Shown: positions 1 through 9,355 of the stretch, piece by piece
Position numbering within the stretch: the first letter of the stretch is position 1
How the letters are laid out: each line of letters starts with the position of its first letter
Source: Leishmania infantum JPCM5
Lineage: Eukaryota > Euglenozoa > Kinetoplastea > Trypanosomatida > Trypanosomatidae
DNA: 64,000 nucleotides
Reading direction: 5' to 3'
Assembly (NCBI RefSeq): GCF_000002875.2
Contig: NC_009397.2
Coordinates: forward strand, 374,501-438,500
Program-made: the position numbers and the translations under genes
Notes under the pieces: model-generated
What the model saw: the letters and a program-made list of their open reading frames with translations, nothing else
The model's database searches: none
What the model was told of the DNA's origin: nothing

Positions 1-430
1 CGAGCACACACGGGCACGCAAACACATGCGGGCACATCCGCACGAGTGCGTATCGTCTGTGTATGCGTGTGTACCTCTGCATGCGTGCCACGTGTATCCC
101 GTTACCACGGCTGTGGGTTTCTTCGCTTCGGCCTTTGACCTACATTTGCGTGTGCGGTATCATTTTCCGTGTGCAACAGGCTCACACGTGTGTGTGTGTG
201 TGTCCGCACCTTGCTAGGGCGGACATCTACGGGAAGTGCCGTGTAAAGACACGAACACGAATACGAGCACTGGCATACACACACACACACACGTTCAAGC
301 GCGCATCTTGAGAAGCGGAAGGGGGGGGGAAGAAAGGTTGGGCCGGAGGTGGGCGGCAGAACGTGTCGAGCGCCGTCTTGGCAGCTCTCACCTCCCCACC
401 CCGAGAACTCCAAGATGACTCTCTTGCGCT
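1..430. other. Spacer downstream of the alpha/beta hydrolase gene
   Basis: No gene seen. The stretch carries short TG runs (about 187-203) and CA runs (about 277-292), and is presumably the 3' untranslated region of the hydrolase transcript plus intercistronic sequence. Short open frames here encode only Thr-His, Cys-Val type low-complexity peptides. Confidence 0.6.
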
Positions 431-1642
431 TCACGGCTGTGAAATGAGGGACGCGATGAACGGCGCCACGGCGTCGGTGAACTCCTTCGGCTTCTCGTAA
501 TGCACAAAGTGCCCGGCGCCGGGCACCTCCACCTGCGTTGCGTTGGAGAAGAAGCGCGAAATGTGCTGGCGGTGATCCGGCTCGTTGTAAGGCGACTTAC
601 CACCAAAGACGAACATGACAGGAAGCGTGCACAGCCGCGGCGCGGCAGCCGAGGGCGCTTGCCCCATCGTCGTTGCCGACGACGTAAACCAGCGAGTGAT
701 GGATGGCTGGAAGCTGCCGTAGTCGCCGGCGAGGACCGGCAGATTGCACTTCCACTGCGCCGACTTCGACTTGTCTTTAGGATCAAGGACGATGTTCGTT
801 GCCACAAAATCGCGCATTTCCTGGTCAGCCATGCCGACCCGGATCAGCTCCGCCGTTGCGTCCTTGTAGCTGTGAATCCCGTCCAGCCGCACCTGCGTCA
901 TGCGCTCGAGCGTCTCCTTGACGTTGTCAGCGCAGCTGCGCTGTTCACCCAGCCGCATTGTTGGCGTCACGTCCACAATGACAGCACCAGCAACGCGGCC
1001 CAGCAGCGGGATGCGGGAAGCATTACCGTTGCCCGTTGATGGTGAGGAGGACGCACCACGGTTATTGAAGAGCACTTCCGCGATGGGCTGCGAGGAAGCG
1101 AAGCCAAACTCCTCGTTCACGGCACGCATTCCAGCAATGCACTGACGACGGTACTCCGCCGGCCACGCCCCGTATGACGAAGCCGAGCCCGCGTCGTCGC
1201 AGTGATCAGCCCACGATGTCAGCAGCCGATCTTCGTTGGCGCGCCGCAACAGCGCGCCCATCACCGACAAGCCGCCCATGCTGTGCCCAATCAAGATCGC
1301 GTTCCGTGTCGTGCACGAGGCTGGGTCACGAAAGGCGCGGCCCAGCTCCTGCTGTTCGCGCAGCACCAGCGCTTCGAGATCGGATGCAAGCGCCGCGTTT
1401 GTGTGGTCACTACTGTGCGCACTGCTGCCGTGGTTGCGCATGTCCACCGCGATCGCGCGCCGGAGCTTGTCTTTGAGAGCAGAGTGCTCGACAAGGTGGC
1501 GCGAGGCGGTTGCCCAGTTGCCCGAATTGCCAAGGAGACCGTGGGCCACGTACAGCTGACTCGCCGCTGTTGAACACACCGTATTGGCGCTGAACACCTT
1601 CTTCGCCAGTTTTATCGGGCGCACGTCGGCCCCCCGTTGCAT
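431..1642 (-). CDS. Alpha/beta-fold hydrolase, ABHD11/YbfF-like
   Basis: About 403 residues. Seen: an oxyanion-hole segment HGLLGN near residue 35, a VDMRNHG segment near 66, the nucleophile elbow GHSMGG near 119-124 (Ser about 121), an IVDVTP strand near 220, and GAGHFVH near 370 supplying the likely catalytic His. This order is that of serine hydrolases of the ABHD11/YbfF esterase group; the substrate cannot be read from sequence. The frame is open further upstream to 2017, but that extension runs through a TG/CA microsatellite (Thr-His repeats) and a polypyrimidine tract typical of a splice site. I therefore start at the ATG at 1642, directly after them. An in-frame ATG at 1795 would add a hydrophobic stretch resembling a signal sequence and is the main alternative. 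It is the last gene of the minus-strand series in this window. Confidence 0.85.
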   Translation of the reverse strand: MQRGADVRPIKLAKKVFSANTVCSTAASQLYVAHGLLGNSGNWATASRHLVEHSALKDKLRRAIAVDMRNHGSSAHSSDHTNAALASDLEALVLREQQELGRAFRDPASCTTRNAILIGHSMGGLSVMGALLRRANEDRLLTSWADHCDDAGSASSYGAWPAEYRRQCIAGMRAVNEEFGFASSQPIAEVLFNNRGASSSPSTGNGNASRIPLLGRVAGAVIVDVTPTMRLGEQRSCADNVKETLERMTQVRLDGIHSYKDATAELIRVGMADQEMRDFVATNIVLDPKDKSKSAQWKCNLPVLAGDYGSFQPSITRWFTSSATTMGQAPSAAAPRLCTLPVMFVFGGKSPYNEPDHRQHISRFFSNATQVEVPGAGHFVHYEKPKEFTDAVAPFIASLISQP

Positions 1643-1651
1643 TATGCAGGG

Positions 1652-1652
<1 letters not shown>

Positions 1653-1687
<35 letters not shown>
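1653..1687. repeat. (TG)n microsatellite
   Basis: Uninterrupted TG dinucleotides, about 17 units, ending about 11 bp upstream of the chosen hydrolase start codon and so most likely in its 5' untranslated region. Confidence 0.95.
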
Positions 1688-1688
<1 letters not shown>

Positions 1689-2082
1689 GTGAACACTTCC
1701 TTTCCTCCGCCAGCGTGAGAGGGAGGGAGAGACAAGAGGAGGCTTAAGGCGTAGAGGAGCGAGGAAGGGCCGTGCCACCAGCGGCGCGCACGCATGGTCC
1801 GGTGATCGAAAGTACGGAGAGGCGTGCACGACCGTGCCGCTGAACACTGAGCCGCACGCCTCAAGGTGGTGGTATGGCGGTACGGTGTGCATACGTTTTC
1901 GGTTTGGTGCGCACGAGACTGCCCGGACACCCACCCTTCCACAGCTTTCCTGTCTTGCCTGGGCGGGGACGCGGGCAGAGCTTGGATGAGGTGGGATTGA
2001 CATCGACACACCCACAACCGTGCGGAGAAGGCCTAAGCAGGAAATTCGAGTGGCAACGTGAGCGAACCGCAATGGCATAGAT

Positions 2083-2295
2083 GAGCCAATGGAAGGAGAC
2101 GGGGAGGGGAGGAGGTGGTGGGGTTCAAGGCAGATGAGACAACAGAGCAGAGGGCCCTCGGCGGACGTCTGCATTCACTGCCCATGGCCAGCCTTCACCG
2201 CAGTCTGGCTGCGTCGTCGCTGCCGTCGCGCACCTCTCGGGAATGGACAGGCACCGCAACATGAGTTCCCTGTCGAGCAGAAGGAGGGGATTGGG
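2083..2295 (-). repeat. 213-bp duplicated intergenic module, copy 1
   Basis: Matches 31964-32176 with three substitutions and no indels by eye. Read on the minus strand it begins with a pyrimidine-rich run ending in CTCGACAG (AG at 2271-2270), the form of a trans-splice acceptor, followed by about 187 bp of unrelated-looking sequence ending in CATTGGCTC. It lies about 440-650 bp upstream of the hydrolase start. The flanking DNA of the two copies is dissimilar. Confidence 0.9.
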
Positions 2296-2865
2296 TGGGG
2301 GGAGGGTGAAAAGAGCACGGGGCGGCTGAGGTGTCCTTGCTTGGCGGTATGTGCGCACGCTTGCGCATGCAGATACGGAAAGAGAAAGAGAGACCCAGAG
2401 GGGGAGGAGAATGAAGGCAGCAGCGAAGATGGGAGAAATGATAGAGACGGGGAGGGGCCTGCGACTAAGCCGGGGAAGCGCAGACATGTGCGCGGAGGCG
2501 CAGGGCTAAGTACGCAAGTAAGCGAGGTGGCGCCTTTTCTTGCCCTCCCTCTTTCCTTTGGGTCTCTCCGCAGATAGCCAACCTGAAGATGGCTGATAAG
2601 CAAGCAAACACCCCCGAAAAAAAAAGCTATTCCCACGTGGCACGTACCGCAAAGCATGCACGGCGGGCACACACACATACACACAGAGAGGAAGCCATAA
2701 TCAGCCAACAATGCCCAGAAGTCCAGAAAGAGGAGAAAAGAGGCGGGGAGTAGCACATGCTAGCCCCCTTTTCACGCACACGCATGCAGAGGTCTGCAGC
2801 CGTCCGCTGCCTACCTGCGCGAACACCATCGCATGCCCTCCGCTGATTGCTTCTCATCCGCCCCA

Positions 2866-3828
2866 TCACAGCTCAAACCGCTCAGACGCGCTCTTTCCTC
2901 CGAAGAGGTTGGCGCGCAGATTGCGGAAGTTAAAGTCGTCGCTTGGCGACCGATCTGCCTTGGCGAAGTAGTACGGGTCCTCCTCCCACCGCTCGTAGCG
3001 ACGCGCATCGTTGTAGCCCACGTCGTACGCCTCGAGCAGTTCATCCTTGCGCACGTCGCCGCCCACCAGCGGAGCGAAGGCCATAAGCACCTGCTTGGGA
3101 AAGGAAAAATGGGTGTTGCCAACGTACCCGTGGCGACCAAACATGATATTGTGCCGTGCTTGGTTCTTGTTGTAGCGGTAGCCAGCGTAGCCGTGGATGT
3201 AAACGTGCCGGCAGTACTGGTCGAGCTCGCTACTGAGCGACATCATTGTGCCGCGCAGTACGTTGTCCGCGCCCCGAAACACACACGGCTTCTGCGTGTT
3301 TGGCGCGGTCGCTGCGATGATGTTCTGCGCCAGGTCATCGAAGTCGGTCCACTCCGCAATGTGGTGACCAAAATAGACGTTCTCCTTGGCCTGTGCCATG
3401 TATCCCGGGTCCTTGTTCGAAAAGCCGATCGTCAAGGCGAGGCGGCCCTTCACCAAGTCGACGGCGTTCTTTGGAAGGAGCTGATTGATGCCGGCTGCCA
3501 TAGTCTCGATCCGCTTCTCCTCGTCCGTGACAATGAACCTGTTGTTCACAATGAAGTCACGGACACGCTCGAGATTGACGGCTCGCGGCCCGCACGCCAG
3601 CGCCACTGCCGGCAACACTCCTGACCCCGCGCCCAGCAGGAAGCTGTTGGCCAGGAGCTCCTTCTTCTCTTGCTGCAGGTACAGCGCGACGCCGAGTGCG
3701 TACGTGACGAGGAAGCCGCAGCCACCAAAACTAAGCACGGCCTTTGGCACCGGCTTGCCCACCTCGAGCAGCTGCGGCGTCTTGGCACGCACCTTCTTCG
3801 CCCACTCCCGCGGATCGGTAGGCGGCAT
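2866..3828 (-). CDS. Patatin-like (PNPLA-type) protein with atypical nucleophile elbow
   Basis: 320 residues. The N-terminal half resembles animal PNPLA lipases: an oxyanion-loop segment LSFGGCGFL (residues 32-40), a following helix YALGVALYLQ, then LLGAGSGVLPA at 64-74, where the family has GxSxG. Near the C-terminus a segment ending VRKDELLEAYDVGYNDARRYE resembles the conserved end of the PNPLA domain. In the elbow the usual serine position (68) is Gly and a Ser follows at 69, so catalysis by the standard Ser-Asp dyad is doubtful. The start is the ATG at 3828, which directly precedes the conserved region. A lipid-related role is inferred from the fold only; it may be a pseudoenzyme. Confidence 0.75.
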   Translation of the reverse strand: MPPTDPREWAKKVRAKTPQLLEVGKPVPKAVLSFGGCGFLVTYALGVALYLQQEKKELLANSFLLGAGSGVLPAVALACGPRAVNLERVRDFIVNNRFIVTDEEKRIETMAAGINQLLPKNAVDLVKGRLALTIGFSNKDPGYMAQAKENVYFGHHIAEWTDFDDLAQNIIAATAPNTQKPCVFRGADNVLRGTMMSLSSELDQYCRHVYIHGYAGYRYNKNQARHNIMFGRHGYVGNTHFSFPKQVLMAFAPLVGGDVRKDELLEAYDVGYNDARRYERWEEDPYYFAKADRSPSDDFNFRNLRANLFGGKSASERFEL

Positions 3829-4567
3829 TTTCTTTGTCTCTTCGAGAGGAGGACCCGGCGGATGTTACCTGACGTGCGCGCACTCGGATCCGTGTCCTCG
3901 CAACGCAGACGCAGATGCACAGCCCTCCTAGGACAAGGCAGTGGAGGGGGGAGGAGAAGGGGAGGGGGAGGGGGAGGGGGGCAGAGTTGGTGTGTAGCAA
4001 GAGCGCAGGCTCGAACCGCGCTCACGGACACTGGGCACACGCACACGTGTGTGCGCACGCGGTACGCTTGCAGACCAAGAGCGATAGAGAGACATAGGAG
4101 CGTCATCCGGCGATGTGCGTCGTCTTTCCTTGTCGCTGAGAAGTGTTGCCTTTTGATCGCTTCATTGCGTTCCAGAGCATCTGCGGAGGAGGTGACGCGC
4201 TCGCGCGCGTGGAAGGTCCTGCGCAGCTCGACCTGTACATCTGTAAGGGCGCCGTGAGCGCCTGTGTATGACAATCCTCGTGTGACCGCATGACGAAGTG
4301 CCGTGCACCTGCGCGCATGACACTCGCCACAGGGAGGCAAAGAGCGAAAAAGGAAAACTGCCGTCACCGCCGTCTTTCGTCACGTGCGCACGTCAGCGAG
4401 CTCACGAGGAAGACGTGAAGGCTGACGGGAGAGTGAAGTCATCATGAGAGGAATCAAAGAAAAGAGAAAGGGACAGTGGGGACAGGTAGAGGGGAGGGCT
4501 GCCCCCCCCTCCCCGTGCACCTCATATGCCGCTGACATCGTTTTCATCACTACCGTGGCCGTCAACA
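3829..4567. other. Spacer between EF-hand and patatin-like genes
   Basis: No gene seen. It contains a G-rich run (about 3943-3985) built of GGGGGA units on the plus strand, the complement of a pyrimidine tract that could guide splicing of the patatin-like mRNA, plus short CA-rich stretches. Confidence 0.6.
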
Positions 4568-5176
4568 TCACATCGTCACGGTATCCACGAACTCGTAGTA
4601 GTTCACTCGGCCCGTATTGTTCGGGTCGATGGCCGCCATGAGGCGATCGATCTCTTCCTTATCGAGTTTCTTCGACCCGTACGTCGCCAGGGCGTGGGCC
4701 AGGACACTAGTTGACACGAAACCTTCTGGCATGTCAGGGGACTCGAAGAGCTGGAAGGCGTTGCGAAGCTGCTTGGCGGTGTACTCGGACTGCACGCGGC
4801 GTGCCATCATGGTGGCAAACTGCGGGAAAGTCACCATGCGCGCCGATGCTGCCGCGGCCGTCGCTTCGGAGGACGCATTGATGTCGCTGTGGGAGTTGTT
4901 CACAACGCTACCGTCATGGGGTGCGGCAGCGGCGATGAAGGAGGGCGGGAGCGGCAAGGACGACGCCGAAGGGGACCCGGCACTCGCCTTCGTGATGGAT
5001 GGCAAGCTGCAAGTTTCCTCAAACACCTCTTCTAGCTCCTGTTCGGTTGGTTTCAGGTGCAGAGCTGCCATGAGCTTGCGCAGCTCCTGGAGCGAGATGA
5101 CGCCGGATTGGTCGGAGTCGATGAGGTCGAAAATCTCCTTCAGCTCCTTCTGCTCTGTCTCGGAGAGTTTCTGCAT
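4568..5176 (-). CDS. EF-hand protein, calmodulin/centrin-like
   Basis: 202 residues from the ATG at 5176. Seen: a first EF-hand with a canonical loop DSDQSGVISLQE (about residues 19-30), a degenerate second hand interrupted by about 65 residues rich in Ser, Ala and Pro, a degenerate third, and a fourth hand with loop DPNNTGRVNYYE near the C-terminus ending EFVDTVTM. The four-hand layout is that of calmodulin and centrin, where paired hands bind calcium and target peptides; here only hands 1 and 4 keep good ligand residues. The open frame continues upstream to 5554, but that part is Pro/Ser-rich low complexity and probably 5' untranslated. Its partner is unknown. Confidence 0.85.
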   Translation of the reverse strand: MQKLSETEQKELKEIFDLIDSDQSGVISLQELRKLMAALHLKPTEQELEEVFEETCSLPSITKASAGSPSASSLPLPPSFIAAAAPHDGSVVNNSHSDINASSEATAAAASARMVTFPQFATMMARRVQSEYTAKQLRNAFQLFESPDMPEGFVSTSVLAHALATYGSKKLDKEEIDRLMAAIDPNNTGRVNYYEFVDTVTM

Positions 5177-5915
5177 TGTGGCGCCGCTGTGCGCGTGTGT
5201 GGGCGGAGGGAAGAAAGAGGGATGAGGGAGCGAGGGGGTGGGATGGAGGGGGGGGGGACGTGGCCAGCGGGATGACGAAGAGAAGCGCACGTCTGCTTCT
5301 GCGGTCGAGGGAGAAGAAGCGTCCACTTGAAGAAGAGCGAGCGAGAGAGGGGGAAATCTAGTCGAGCGTGCATGTGGCGGCGGTGGCGTTGGCAGGGCGT
5401 GGTGGGCGACGGGGAGGGGGAGTACAGCTAGAAGCGAGGAAAGCGTTAAGGCATCGTGTATGCTACGCGCATCCACGCACGCAGACACCCGTGCGTGTAG
5501 CGAAGAGAAGCAGCGGGAGGAGAGGGAGAGGGAAGGAAGGGGTGGCGGTTGCATGGGCGCAGCAGCTCCTCCGCCGGCGCTGGTCTGAACTCGCTTTCTC
5601 GTGCCCTTTCCAGCGCCATCGGAGACACTCGATCACTGCTTGTTAACACTTCTCCTCAGCCATTCTTGTCGTTTCGCCCCCTCCACTCCCTCTCCCACCT
5701 GGTCAGCGGCAACTGCGGCATGTCTTTTTCTGCTCCGTTTCTTCGCTTCGTCTTGTTACCTGGTTTAGCGTGTGTGTGTGTGTGTGTGTGCGACGAAGCG
5801 TGCACACACACACACAGAGACGTATACGCAGAATAAGAAATGGGCGATCGTGGCTGTACGCTGCTGGCAGGGGCACGCGGAGTCCTTTGCTCTCTTTCAT
5901 CGCGCTGCACGCGTG
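5177..5915. other. Spacer between MAM33-family and EF-hand genes
   Basis: No gene seen. It contains pyrimidine-rich tracts on the minus strand (about 5210-5360) suited to splicing of the EF-hand mRNA, and a TG/CA inverted repeat at 5778-5815. Confidence 0.6.
5778..5815. repeat. TG/CA inverted repeat
   Basis: Two perfect 14-bp arms (5778-5791 and 5802-5815) made of TG and CA repeats closing on GC, separated by a 10-bp loop. It lies just downstream of the MAM33-family stop codon. Confidence 0.75.
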
Positions 5916-7544
5916 TCAGAGTGTTTGCTTCAGCGTTGCGGCAAGCTGCATCCACTGCGCCAGCCAGCCAACGTACTCCTCCTGCTCCAAAAAGAACTGC
6001 ATCTGACACACGTACTCGGCCACTTCGTTGGTGATGCCGACGTTCATCATGATGTACTCGCTCAGCGCCTCGCGCAGTTCCTTGGACAGCTCCGTGATGT
6101 AGGGGCCGGCGTAGGCAAACGTCCGTGCGTACTCGCCGCTGCGATCGAACTGCGAGGTCAGCACGCGGGCTGAGTTGAAGGACGACACCGTCCGTGGAGC
6201 CGCGGCCGCTGGCGTGGCCGGGGTCGGCTCCGGGGCGTCAAAGACGTTCACTGGCGAGGCGGCACTCACCGTGGACGGTTGGGCCTTCCTCTCCAAAGAG
6301 CTACTGCCCCGCCGCTGCGATGGCTTGTGGAAAGAAACGTCCATGGGCAGGCGGCGCAGCATCTCCAGATAGAGCGGCTCGCCTTTGCCGAAGACGGCGT
6401 GCTCCTCCAGTGCACGCGCCAGCTTGTGCGACACAAACTGCAATGAGCGCACGCGCAGCTCGCCATTCACATACGCAAGGCGCAAAAACATGCAGCGTCC
6501 TTCGTCCCACACCTCCTGCTGTCCTTCCAGCGTCGTCGCCAGCAGCGGCGACGAACGTGACGCCGCCGCCGCCGCCGCGGCTTTCGGTCGCTCTTTGCGG
6601 ATCAAAACGTCGAACCGCGTCCACTCGCAGATGCCGACGCGTGGGTTGTACAGCGTCAAATCGAGGCTGCGGAACGGAGCGAAGAGGGTGATGTGCATGT
6701 CGGAGCGGGCGTAGCGCACGGCATCTCTGCGGCGACTGCCGCCGTGCTGACGACAGTCACCCTCATCCCCCGCCGGGCTATTCCGCTGCGGCGCAGCTTG
6801 TCCGTCCTGCGCTGCCGTGTAGCGGCCCCGGCGCAACACCCACATCTCCCTCTCCGCTGCGGCGTCGTCACGTTTGGCGGAGCGCGGTGGACGTCCACCG
6901 CCTGTGACGAGATCGTGTACGCTGCGGTACCGCGGTACCATGTCTGACGCGGGCAGCGGTGAGTCGCCATTATCGTTCGCCCTCCTGCCGACGGCTCGGC
7001 TGTCCACGTAGCAGCCCTTCTTCAGGCGCGACATGGTAAAGTAGCTCGAGCCGGTTGTGTGCAAAACGCGCCACCCACTCGGCGCAAGCGGTGGCACGGC
7101 CGCCACGCCGTCCTTCATGTCCCGCGCCACCTCGGCGCGCAGCTCCTCTTGCACGACGTCAGCCAGTTCGGTGCATTGTGCGAAGAGCCGGCGTCGCTGA
7201 TCGAGAGCAGCGCGCTCGCTTACTGCGGTAGGGTCCGACTGCGGCGGCAGCGGGTCAGGCGATGCCGTGGCCGAGAAGGCGCTCGATGACGAAGGTGGCG
7301 CATCCCATCCCGCGTCCTGGAAAGGAAGAAATTTTACGCTGCCCCATGCCGCCGCGTCGTCTTCTTCTGCGGCTTCCCTCTCATCCTGCCTGTCGGATAG
7401 TCGCTCTGCCACGTCGCCGAGGATGCGGTCAGCGTGGCCACTGCCGCCGCCGCTACCACGCCGCCACCCCTCTCCATCGTGCAGCCCAGAGGAATAGCGG
7501 CGAGTCGAAGCGGTGATCGCGGATATCGATAGCTTCAAGTTCAT
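5916..7544 (-). CDS. Mitochondrial MAM33/p32 (p22 precursor) family protein
   Basis: 542 residues from the ATG at 7544. The extreme N-terminus (MNLKLSISAITASTRRYSS) is basic and hydroxylated, like a mitochondrial import signal. The C-terminal segment ELSKELREALSEYIMM ... EQEEYVGWLAQWMQLA matches the end of the MAM33/gC1q-binding p32 family (usual form: an acidic ring-forming mitochondrial matrix protein of about 200-280 residues). Residues about 150-190, with GWRVLHTTGSSYFTMSRL, look like the first strands of that fold. The protein is roughly twice the family size because of disordered Ser/Ala/Arg-rich insertions. In trypanosomatids this family includes the p22 protein linked to mitochondrial RNA processing and translation; that role is inferred here. 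An upstream in-frame start at 7766 is possible but gives Cys/Arg-rich sequence. Confidence 0.75.
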   Translation of the reverse strand: MNLKLSISAITASTRRYSSGLHDGEGWRRGSGGGSGHADRILGDVAERLSDRQDEREAAEEDDAAAWGSVKFLPFQDAGWDAPPSSSSAFSATASPDPLPPQSDPTAVSERAALDQRRRLFAQCTELADVVQEELRAEVARDMKDGVAAVPPLAPSGWRVLHTTGSSYFTMSRLKKGCYVDSRAVGRRANDNGDSPLPASDMVPRYRSVHDLVTGGGRPPRSAKRDDAAAEREMWVLRRGRYTAAQDGQAAPQRNSPAGDEGDCRQHGGSRRRDAVRYARSDMHITLFAPFRSLDLTLYNPRVGICEWTRFDVLIRKERPKAAAAAAASRSSPLLATTLEGQQEVWDEGRCMFLRLAYVNGELRVRSLQFVSHKLARALEEHAVFGKGEPLYLEMLRRLPMDVSFHKPSQRRGSSSLERKAQPSTVSAASPVNVFDAPEPTPATPAAAAPRTVSSFNSARVLTSQFDRSGEYARTFAYAGPYITELSKELREALSEYIMMNVGITNEVAEYVCQMQFFLEQEEYVGWLAQWMQLAATLKQTL

Positions 7545-8998
7545 GGCACAATTCGATACGCCGCTAGTCACATTCTTGGTGCCATGCCGTCGGCATGGCA
7601 GGACTGACCGAGACAGATTTTTAGCGCAGGGCGTACAGGACCACTCCACCGCCTGCCGACGCCTGTGCTCCAACGCTGCCCGCTGTGCGCACCAAAGGAG
7701 GCGAGAACGGCGAGCTTCAGCGACATGAGCGCCACAGCAGCACTGCACGACTGCTGTGCGCTGCATTCATGTGGGAACTGTGAGCCAAACCACACACACA
7801 CACACACGAAGAGACTAACCCAAAAATTGTGCAAGAGCTCCCGGCACAACGCGCCTACGCAGCGCAGGCTCTTGTTCCTGTGTCTCTCTCTGTGTGCTTG
7901 AGAGAGAGAGGGAGGGGAAGGCGGGGGAACGGTATAATGGGCGCACGCAAGCCTGCCCATCCCCCCGAAAAAGGGGAGGGATGGAGTGGGGGCGGTCAGA
8001 TCGCGTGAGCGAGGGGAAGGAAGAGAAGGATTTCCTAACACAGCGAGCGGGCGCAGCCTGCGGAGCGCGATGGACAAGAGGATGCCGCCGCGCAGCAGTG
8101 CATGCACACCCATACCGACGTGAACCGGACGGACTCTTGAGCACGGCTCAAACCACCACAGACGAACCCGCAAAGACCTTCGCCAGCACTTGCGAGGAGG
8201 GATTGTGACAGACCGTAGAATGGGATGGGGGGAGGTTGGATGGGATGAAGCGGTGCTCAACTTGTAGAAGGTGCAGGTGAGGCGACGAAAAGGCGTGCGA
8301 GGCGCTTTATTGTGTTGGCTCTATGGCTCATCCCGTACTTCTGGGATACTCTCAGATACATGACGCACAGGCACGCAAAGACACGCGAGGAGCAGTCAAT
8401 CAATACCCCCTCTCCCCCTAAACACACCAAACACCGCCCCCTCACCCTTTTTGCTGCGTGGGTACCAAACAAGGATGGCACAGCTCATCGGAGGAGAGGG
8501 GGAGGAGAGAAGTGGGAAAGGGGTGCGCGTTGTTTTCGTTCCTTCTTTGATGTGGGACCCTCTGCCTTCCCACACCCCACCCCTCCCTTTCTCGCAGCTT
8601 CTGGTTTACATCGACGACAACGCCAGCATACAGACACAGCACAACACACGCACACATGCATATGCACAAGTACACCGACAGCGGCACCAAGGACGAAGGG
8701 CATCACGAGCGAGCGGCGAGGAGAGGGAGCGGTAAGGAGGTCGAGGGTGGCGGTGGCGGCGGCTGGAGGGGAAGAGAGTAGGAAAAGAAAAAAAGCAGCG
8801 ACGAGAACAGTGCGTCGCATACGTGCTCAACGCGCACGGGATGCACGCCCGCCGTGCGCCAACACTCTCCTGCCAGTCTCCTCCCTCCCTCTATTCACTC
8901 ATTCCACCTTGCTTCACCCTTACACCTTTTGCCGCACTACCGCCACCTCTCCTGTGTTCCCCCCCGCTGCATGGCGGCAACGTCGACGCCGACGCAGC
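7545..8998. other. Spacer between dynein light chain and MAM33-family genes
   Basis: No gene seen. It holds a short CA run (about 7792-7807), a GA-rich stretch (about 7899-7920) and scattered purine-rich plus-strand tracts. It presumably contains the 3' untranslated region of the dynein light chain and the 5' leader of the next gene. Confidence 0.55.
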
Positions 8999-9355
8999 CT
9001 AGTCGTTCTTCAAGAAGTACACCGTCACCAAGCAGTGAAACGAGTCGTTCTCGAAGGGGACGTGCACCATGCCGTCCTTTGTATTGTCCCAGAGGCTAAT
9101 GAACCCGACAGAAAGCGCGGCACCGGTGCGCTGCATGAACACGCACGTGACAATGTACTTGTACGGTTTCTTGAGCTCCGCGAGCTCCGTCAGGATCGAG
9201 TTCACAATGTCCTCTACCCAGCCATCTACCTTGGCGGGGTTCCACTGTTCGCCCGCTAGTTTTGTGCGCAACAAGTTGCTTATATCCTCTTGGATGCTTT
9301 CACTGCTCAAGGTGCTGTTCTGTTCGAGGTTGTCCTCGGGCTCGTAGTCCGCCAT
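8999..9355 (-). CDS. Tctex-type dynein light chain
   Basis: 118 residues, a normal length for Tctex1/DYNLT light chains. The protein has the acidic N-terminal tail, the segment WVEDIVNSILTELAELKKPYKYIVTC and a C-terminal beta region ending FHCLVTVYFLKND, all typical of the family. Such chains dimerise and bind dynein intermediate chains in cytoplasmic or flagellar dyneins; which dynein applies here cannot be told. The ATG at 9355 is the natural start. A pyrimidine-rich stretch ending in CTCAAG lies a few bases upstream on the minus strand and is a candidate splice acceptor, which would leave a very short leader. Confidence 0.92.
   Translation of the reverse strand: MADYEPEDNLEQNSTLSSESIQEDISNLLRTKLAGEQWNPAKVDGWVEDIVNSILTELAELKKPYKYIVTCVFMQRTGAALSVGFISLWDNTKDGMVHVPFENDSFHCLVTVYFLKND

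Larger units (their letters stand above)
1643..2865. other. Spacer with TG microsatellite and duplicated module
   Basis: Intercistronic DNA between the patatin-like gene and the hydrolase. It holds a (TG)n microsatellite at 1653-1687, a pyrimidine-rich tract (minus strand) around 1700-1735 that could serve trans-splicing of the hydrolase mRNA, and one copy of a 213-bp module at 2083-2295. The rest is unassigned. Confidence 0.6.

Noticed and set aside
1410..2174. 254-codon minus-strand frame crossing copy 1 of the duplicated module
   Set aside because: Low-complexity, passes through the TG microsatellite, overlaps the hydrolase in another frame, and has no counterpart frame continuing at copy 2.
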